From assembly GCA_964625145.1 (NCBI GenBank), contig CAZVAQ010000007.1, forward strand, positions 1 through 46,986: a DNA stretch of 46,986 bases. Reading direction: 5' to 3'. This stretch comes from CAYTRP01 sp964625145 (GTDB lineage: Bacteria > Sumerlaeota > Sumerlaeia > SLMS01 > JAHLLQ01). The notes under the pieces are model-generated. The model was given only the letters and a program-made list of their open reading frames with translations. It searched no databases and was not told where the DNA came from. The number at the start of each line of letters is the position of its first letter. The first letter of the stretch is position 1. Position numbers and translations under genes: made by a program. Below are positions 41,924-46,986 of this stretch, piece by piece.

Positions 41924-44900
41924 ATGTCGATTGCCGGTTTCTGCGTCAAACGTCCCGTGCTGACCACGATGGTGACGTTGATCGTCGTGGTGTTTGGCTT
42001 TGCTTCATTCACGCGGCTTCCAATCGATCTGTTGCCGGAGCTGACATATCCAACTCTGACGGTTTCCACCTCCTACGGCAACGCAAGCCCGGAGGAGATG
42101 GAGACGCTGATCACGCAGCACATCGAGGAGGCCGTGGCGGCAGTGCCGGGTGTGGAGGACATCACATCCACATCGGCGGAAGGGAGCAGCAGCGTCCGCG
42201 TGACCTTCACGTGGGGGACGGATCTGGATGTGGCGGCGAACGACATTCGGGATCGCGTGGACCGCGTGATCAGGAACCTACCGGACGACGCGGACCGGCC
42301 ACAGATCCGCAAGTTCGACGTGGCGGCGTTTCCCGTGGTGATCCTTGGCGTCTCGAGCGATCTCGATCCGCTGGAGCTGCGGCAGTTCATCGACGACCAG
42401 ATCAGTTACCGCTTCGAGCGCACGCCCGGTGTGGCGGCGGCGGACGTGTGGGGAGGGTTGGAGCGCGAGATCCAGGTGAACCTGGACCTCGAGAAGATCA
42501 AGGCGCTGGGCATTCCGTTCAACGAAGTCCTGCAGCGGATCCAGTCGGAAAATGTGAACGTGCCGGCGGGAACGATCGAACGCGGCAACCACGACGTGAC
42601 ACTGCGCGTGCCGGGCGAATACGAGTCGGTGGACGAGTTGCGGTCCATCGTGCTGTTCACGCGCGATGGCGCCCCGGTGTACCTGCACCAGGTGGCGGGC
42701 ATCGTGGACACGCACGCGAAGATCCGGCAGATCGTGCGAATCAATGGCAAGCCGGGCGTGCGGCTGGCGATTCGCAAGCAGTCGGGATCGAACACGGTGG
42801 AGGTCGCGGACGCGGTGCTGGAGGAGGTGGAGCGCCTGAACCGCGAGTTTCCGCAATTGTCGATCAAACCGGTGATTGACACTTCACTGTACATCCGGCG
42901 GTCGATCGACAACGTGATGAACTCGGTGTTGGTCGGCGGGTTGTTGGCGATCGCGATCCTGTTCATCTTCCTGCGCAGCCTGCGCAGCACGTTCATCATC
43001 TCGACGGCCATTCCCATCTCGATCATCGCGAGCTTCGCGCTGATCTACTTCTTCGGGTACACGCTCAACCTGATGACGCTGGGTGGGTTGGCGCTGGGCG
43101 TGGGCATGATGGTGGACAATGCGATCGTGGTGCTGGAGAACATCTATCGCGTGCGGCGGGATGAACCGAACCCGGCCATGGCGTCGGTGTTGGGCACGAA
43201 CGAAGTGGCCGCGGCCATCATCGCGAGCACGGTGACGACGCTGGTGATTTTCATCCCGATGTTCTTCTCGGAGGGTGTATCGGGAGTGCTGTACGGGCAA
43301 CTGGCGGTGGTGATCGCGTTCTCGCTGATCTGCTCGCTGGCGGTCGCGTTGACGCTGATCCCGATGCTTGCGTCGCGCATCCTGCGGCCGGGAGACACGG
43401 GCCACGCTTCGAATCCCGTGCTGCGGGTGCTTGAGCGTATGTTCGAGGCCGTCGAGGAGACCTATGGGGACTTGCTGAAGCTGGCGCTGCGGTGGCGGGT
43501 GCTGGTGGCGCTGGCGATTGTGGGTATGTGCGGCGCAAGCCTGCTGCTGATTCCATACATCGGGACCGAGTTCCTCCCCGCCTCGGACGAGGGCGAGGTG
43601 CGCGTGAACGCGGAGATGGAAGTGGGTACGCGGCTGGAAGTGTTGGATGAGCAGATGCAGAAGATCGAAGCGATCGTGGCGAAGGCGATTCCCGAGACGG
43701 TGAACAGCGTGGCGAGCCTGGGGTCGTCGTCGTGGCGCCCCTCGGGTGGGACGGAAGGAAGCATCCAGGTGGCGGTGGGCACGCAATCAACGCGTCAACG
43801 CTCCAGCGTGCAGATCGCCACCGACGTGCGCATGGCTATCGGCGACATACCGGGGGTGACGATCCGGACGCGCGCGTCGGAAGGGCTGCGAATTCTGCGG
43901 CTCGGCAGTGGCAGCGACGACAGCCTGGAGATCGAAGTCAGGGGCTTTGAGTTCGAGATTCTGGAGGCATTGGCCGCGGAGGTGGAGCGGCATTTGTTGG
44001 ACGTGGATGGTATCACCGACGTGCGCATTTCGCGCGAGAGCGGTGTGCCGCAGGAACTGATCCGGCCGGACCGCGAACGCGCAGCGGATCTTGGGCTGAC
44101 GACGGCGGAGGTGGCGCGGGCGCTGGAGACGGCCATCGCCGGTTCGCGGGCGGGGTACTATCGCGAGCATGGCAATGAGTACCGCATTCTCGTCAAGTTG
44201 CGGGATGCGGAGAAGCTGGACCTGGAGCAGGTGCTGGACCTGACGCTGACGAACAGCCGGGGCGAACAGGTGGCGCTGCGAAACGTGGTGAACATCGAGC
44301 CGCGCTCGGGTCCCCAAATCGTCGAGCGCAAGAACCAGGAGCGCGTCGCGTATATCACGGCGAATGTGGAGGGGCGCGACCTGGGCTCGGTGATCGAGGA
44401 CGTGCGCAACCGCCTGGACACGATCCCGCGCCCGGGTAGCTACGCGGTGCTGATCGCAGGCGATTACGAGGAACAGCAGGAGGCATTCCGCGATCTGCTG
44501 ATCAGCCTGGCCGTGGCGATTGTGCTCGTGTTCATGGTGCTGGCGTCGCTGTACGAAGGCTTCCGCGATCCGATCATCGTGATGTTCTCGGTGCCGCTGG
44601 CGGCGGTTGGTGTGCTGGTGATGTTGTTCCTGACGGACACGACGTTCAACACGCAAACGTTCATCGGGTGCATCATGCTGGGCGGCATCGTGGTGAACAA
44701 CGCGATCCTGATCGTGGACCAGGCGACGCAACTGCGGCGAGACAAGGCGATGAGCGCCAAGGCCGCGGCAACGGAGGCCGCGACGCGGCGCCTGCGGCCG
44801 ATCCTGATGACGTCGCTGACGACTGTGCTGGGTTTGTTGCCACTGGCATTGGGGATTGGCGAAGGCGCGGATGCGCAAGCGCCATTGGCCCGGGCGGTGA

Positions 44901-45034
44901 TCGGGGGGTTGCTAAGCTCAACGCTGATTACACTGATCTTTATCCCGATCGTTTACACCATTTTCTATGGCCGTGGGGCTGAGAGCCGGGTGACGGCGGG
45001 CGCGGTGGTGGAAGCGGAGCAGGCGCAGGTTTGA
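41924..45034 (+). CDS. RND efflux permease (HAE1-like, second system)
   Basis: 1036-aa inner-membrane exporter. The sequence starts MSIAGFCVKRPVLTTMVTLI, then LPIDLLPELTYPTLTVSTSY, a porter domain, helices with GVGMMVDNAIVVLENIYRVR, and the second half with GGIVVNNAILIVDQA. At the proton-relay site the pair is Asp398-Asn399 rather than two Asp, a version common in the VDNAIVVLEN branch of RND pumps. It is not an obvious metal pump. The spacing to the adaptor (3 bases) shows an operon. A 133-base gap with a repeat follows. The substrate is unknown. Confidence 0.95.
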   Translation: MSIAGFCVKRPVLTTMVTLIVVVFGFASFTRLPIDLLPELTYPTLTVSTSYGNASPEEMETLITQHIEEAVAAVPGVEDITSTSAEGSSSVRVTFTWGTDLDVAANDIRDRVDRVIRNLPDDADRPQIRKFDVAAFPVVILGVSSDLDPLELRQFIDDQISYRFERTPGVAAADVWGGLEREIQVNLDLEKIKALGIPFNEVLQRIQSENVNVPAGTIERGNHDVTLRVPGEYESVDELRSIVLFTRDGAPVYLHQVAGIVDTHAKIRQIVRINGKPGVRLAIRKQSGSNTVEVADAVLEEVERLNREFPQLSIKPVIDTSLYIRRSIDNVMNSVLVGGLLAIAILFIFLRSLRSTFIISTAIPISIIASFALIYFFGYTLNLMTLGGLALGVGMMVDNAIVVLENIYRVRRDEPNPAMASVLGTNEVAAAIIASTVTTLVIFIPMFFSEGVSGVLYGQLAVVIAFSLICSLAVALTLIPMLASRILRPGDTGHASNPVLRVLERMFEAVEETYGDLLKLALRWRVLVALAIVGMCGASLLLIPYIGTEFLPASDEGEVRVNAEMEVGTRLEVLDEQMQKIEAIVAKAIPETVNSVASLGSSSWRPSGGTEGSIQVAVGTQSTRQRSSVQIATDVRMAIGDIPGVTIRTRASEGLRILRLGSGSDDSLEIEVRGFEFEILEALAAEVERHLLDVDGITDVRISRESGVPQELIRPDRERAADLGLTTAEVARALETAIAGSRAGYYREHGNEYRILVKLRDAEKLDLEQVLDLTLTNSRGEQVALRNVVNIEPRSGPQIVERKNQERVAYITANVEGRDLGSVIEDVRNRLDTIPRPGSYAVLIAGDYEEQQEAFRDLLISLAVAIVLVFMVLASLYEGFRDPIIVMFSVPLAAVGVLVMLFLTDTTFNTQTFIGCIMLGGIVVNNAILIVDQATQLRRDKAMSAKAAATEAATRRLRPILMTSLTTVLGLLPLALGIGEGADAQAPLARAVIGGLLSSTLITLIFIPIVYTIFYGRGAESRVTAGAVVEAEQAQV

Positions 45035-45048
45035 AGGGGCGGGATCCG

Positions 45049-45099
45049 GCTTCGCAAAGCTACGCCGGGGCTGGTCCAGCGTCGCGGAGCTTTGCCGGG
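45049..45099. repeat. Imperfect tandem repeat with inverted symmetry after the second RND operon
   Basis: Two 21-base units, 45049-45069 and 45079-45099, agree at 16 of 21 positions (shared TCGC, AGCT and GCCGGG blocks), with 9 bases between them. The same region holds an inverted repeat, GCAAAGCT (45054-45061) with AGCTTTGC (45088-45095), so the RNA could fold. Similar GC-rich TCGC..AGCT..GCCGGG elements scattered between genes are known to me in some diderm genomes, but I cannot confirm copies elsewhere in this genome. Confidence 0.5.
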
Positions 45100-45167
45100 A
45101 CAAGCAGCAGGTGGGATGGGTGACCAATTTACATGAAGTACCCCCAATTCCTTCACGGAGATGAAGC

Positions 45168-46412
45168 ATGCGATCGCAGCTAATTGCTTTGGTCTGTGTC
45201 ACCGTTTGTGCCGGTCCCGTTGGTGTGCAGGGCAGCGATTCACGGGCGCTGCCGACGTTTTCGTTGCTGGGCGAGGTGAACATCGCGGCTCATGGCATCA
45301 CGCCGACGGACATCGCCTACAGCGATGGGGAACTTTTCGTGTCGTGCTTCGGGGCCAATCGGCAGATCGTACGGATCTCCGGCGCCCTGACGACGAACCC
45401 GCAGGTCAGCACCTTTGCGGTGACGGCCGGTCCGGGGGCCTTGCCGGCGGCTAACCCCGCGCTGGATGGGCCCGTCGACTGGGCGGAGGGGCGCGGCCTG
45501 ACCTCCATCGACGTCAACAAGTTCAATGGCCATGTGTTGGTGGCCGGTGATCCGGGGTCGGGGCCGCTGGCCGTGATCGAGTATGACATGGAAGGCAACC
45601 TGGTGAAGCTGATGGACATCCCGGATGCGCCGGTTTCGTACCAGCGGATCAACGCGGCGCGGTACTTTGCGGACAATGGGGTACTGTTCGGCAGCATCTT
45701 CGGCACTGTGCTACATGCGGGCGGGAACCTGGACGAGTTGGTTGACCCGTACAGCGTCGGCGGTTGGCCGAACTACACGCGAGGCATCGCGTTCTCGGGC
45801 GACGACATCTACATCCGCACGACGTCGAATGGGGAAGACAGACTCCAGCGCCTGACTGGCGGAACGCTGGGATGGCTGGGCAATTATTACTGGGAAGGCG
45901 AACCGTTTGCCATCATCGGGCCGATGACATTCAACACCTCGTCCGGCATCCAGAGCTTTACCCACGCCGGCACGACGAAATATGTCGTGGCAAACAAGGC
46001 CAGCGCGCCGGTCGGGATCCAGTTCTACGATCCGTCCACGCCGGTTGAGAACACCCCGACGACTCCGGTGTTTGTGCTGGATGACGTGTTCCTAGGCACT
46101 GGTCAATTGCTGGCATTGGGCTTCGCGACCACGGATGAAGGGCAGTTCATGTTTGTGGGCCGAACGGGAACTCCTGCAGCGACCAACTCGATCCAGATCT
46201 ATGGCATCGACGGCGCTGAGCTGACGGTCGTTTCAGTGGGCACGCTTGGCGACATCAACGACGATGGCGCAATCAACGTGGCGGACGTGACGGAGCTTGC
46301 GAACCTGGTCGCCGCCAACACACCGCCTGCGATCGAGGTTGGCGACATCAATGGTGACGCGACGGTTGACGAGTCGGACGTGGAAGCATTGGCCGCTCAA
46401 ATCGTCGAGTGA
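45168..46412 (+). CDS. Exported protein with C-terminal dockerin type I-like repeats
   Basis: 414-aa exported protein. Signal peptide 1-22 (VQG/SD). The body (about 23-355) is beta-rich with repeated blade-like elements (PTDIAYSDGELFVSCFG, GRGLTSIDVNKFNGHVLVAG, YTRGIAFSGDDIYIRTTS) suggesting a beta-propeller. The end (361-414) has two EF-hand-like calcium loops 30 residues apart, GDINDDGAINVADVTEL and GDINGDATVDESDVEAL, the dockerin type I pattern. In cellulosome makers dockerins bind cohesins; in planctomycete-like and Sumerlaeota-like bacteria such tails are common without known cohesins. A perfect terminator follows 29 bases after the stop. The function of the propeller is unknown. Confidence 0.82.
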   Translation: MRSQLIALVCVTVCAGPVGVQGSDSRALPTFSLLGEVNIAAHGITPTDIAYSDGELFVSCFGANRQIVRISGALTTNPQVSTFAVTAGPGALPAANPALDGPVDWAEGRGLTSIDVNKFNGHVLVAGDPGSGPLAVIEYDMEGNLVKLMDIPDAPVSYQRINAARYFADNGVLFGSIFGTVLHAGGNLDELVDPYSVGGWPNYTRGIAFSGDDIYIRTTSNGEDRLQRLTGGTLGWLGNYYWEGEPFAIIGPMTFNTSSGIQSFTHAGTTKYVVANKASAPVGIQFYDPSTPVENTPTTPVFVLDDVFLGTGQLLALGFATTDEGQFMFVGRTGTPAATNSIQIYGIDGAELTVVSVGTLGDINDDGAINVADVTELANLVAANTPPAIEVGDINGDATVDESDVEALAAQIVE

Positions 46413-46441
46413 CCGAATTGGCAGGCAGGTGTAATGCGAGG

Positions 46442-46477
46442 CCGCGCACCCTTGTTGTAAGGGTGCGCGGTTTTTTT
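46442..46477 (+). terminator. Rho-independent terminator
   Basis: A perfect 12-bp stem (CCGCGCACCCTT with AAGGGTGCGCGG), a 5-base loop GTTGT and a run of seven T (46471-46477). It lies 29 bases after the stop of the dockerin-tipped gene. It is the clearest intrinsic terminator in the window. Confidence 0.93.
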
Positions 46478-46506
46478 GATGAGCCCTTTCAGCTTCAATC
46501 ACGCTC

Positions 46507-46986
46507 TCAGCGCGACCCATCCGAGTCGCGAATCAGGGCCTGCCGGACGTAGGCGTCGAATGCGGCGTCGGCGCGGGAGATGTCCCGCTGCAGCAGGATT
46601 GACTCGCGCTTCAGGAGCCAGCGGATTGCCCGCGGCGCAATGAGTCCCAGAGAGATGAAAACCAGCGTTCCCATGAGCGGGAAGAACTCCCACCGCTTCA
46701 GAGGCCACCATTCCCAGCGCTCGACTACATTGAAGACAAGTCCGATGACGACAACCCCGAACAGGAAGAAGACCGCGCCGCCGACGGCGAGGAAGAAGTA
46801 GAGGATTCCCGAGAGCACTCCCCCCGCGAAGGATCTGGCCAGTGGGTGGGCGCTTGCCGCCGATTCCCACTCGCTTAGCACGGCGCGAATCCTGGAGCCC
46901 CGTGTCAAGTTTGCCAATGCCCAAAGGGGGAGACCGCGCGCTGACCACGCCAGCCAGATCATCGAGGCGCACATGACCAGGGCGAC
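46507..46986 (-). CDS. Membrane protein of unknown function, 5' end outside the window
   Basis: At least 155 residues. The open frame continues to the window edge without a stop, and the codons before the first visible ATG (46974) encode more hydrophobic residues (VALV-MCASMIWLAW), so the real start is beyond 46986. Visible features: one helix at the edge, two helices in the middle (SGILYFFLAVGGAVFFLFGV and LMGTLVFISLGLIAPRAI) and a polar C-terminal tail with a predicted helix (RDISRADAAFDAYVRQAL). No recognisable family. It is convergent with the dockerin-tipped gene, 94 bases apart. Confidence 0.65.
   Translation of the reverse strand, partial: VALVMCASMIWLAWSARGLPLWALANLTRGSRIRAVLSEWESAASAHPLARSFAGGVLSGILYFFLAVGGAVFFLFGVVVIGLVFNVVERWEWWPLKRWEFFPLMGTLVFISLGLIAPRAIRWLLKRESILLQRDISRADAAFDAYVRQALIRDSDGSR

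Overview
The window is a GC-rich, gene-dense bacterial fragment with two runs of N, so it is a draft assembly and probably metagenome-derived. A type II secretion-style pseudopilin, two RND pumps, a PpiD/SurA-type periplasmic foldase, CelD-like and GH172 polysaccharide enzymes and a dockerin-tipped exported protein point to a diderm bacterium that degrades polysaccharides. The pseudopilin reads AFTLIELL...VPNFMEAQTRAKISR...DHNLYP, a style I associate with Sumerlaeota (BRC1), Hydrogenedentes, planctomycetes and relatives. That placement is inference; no rRNA or tRNA gene was seen. I found no phage, insertion sequence, CRISPR array or classical defence island.

Layout. (1) 1-3.5 kb, minus strand: a pseudopilin, and the unit xdhC-like / 55-aa membrane protein / GT2 glycosyltransferase / ispE. 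(2) 3.7-10.3 kb, plus strand: a membrane-anchored kinase-like protein followed by an RND adaptor and RND permease. This unit ends in a strong hairpin shared with the facing run. (3) 19.3-10.4 kb, minus strand: a long same-strand run of PilZ, thiO, larB, a phosphodiester-glycosidase-domain protein, asnS, a polytopic membrane protein and a PpiD-like foldase. (4) 19.5-23.5 kb, plus strand: glgP-nadD-UPF0489, each pair joined by a 4-base ATGA overlap. (5) 23.4-24.5 kb, minus strand: a hexapeptide acyltransferase and an unknown protein, divergent from tyrS, a small exported protein and an orphan LolD-type ATPase. (6) 31.0-27.2 kb, minus strand: a TolB-like/TPR protein and dnaG. (7) 31.2-34.8 kb, plus strand: a phosphatidylserine-decarboxylase-like protein that has lost its catalytic residues, rsmB, an assembly gap, and UDP-glucose dehydrogenase. 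(8) 34.9-40.5 kb: an FMN reductase, a large GH9/CelD-like exported protein divergent from a DUF2961/GH172 enzyme, and rmuC, which is interrupted by a 100-N gap. (9) 40.7-47 kb: a second RND adaptor/permease pair, a dockerin-tipped exported protein with a textbook terminator, and a membrane protein cut by the window edge.

How the genes fit together. Most are housekeeping: isoprenoid synthesis (ispE), NAD synthesis (nadD), thiamin (thiO), two tRNA ligases (asnS, tyrS), replication priming (dnaG), rRNA methylation (rsmB) and glycogen breakdown (glgP). The envelope is served by the two pumps, the foldase and UDP-glucuronate supply. The points most worth a second look are the catalytically dead PSD-like protein (31196-31849), the kinase-like/RND operon (3713-10277), the GH9-like protein without recognisable catalytic acids (35542-37983), larB without larC or larE but with nadD (source of its substrate) nearby, the UPF0489 protein coupled to nadD, and two gaps whose flanks show how the assembly failed.
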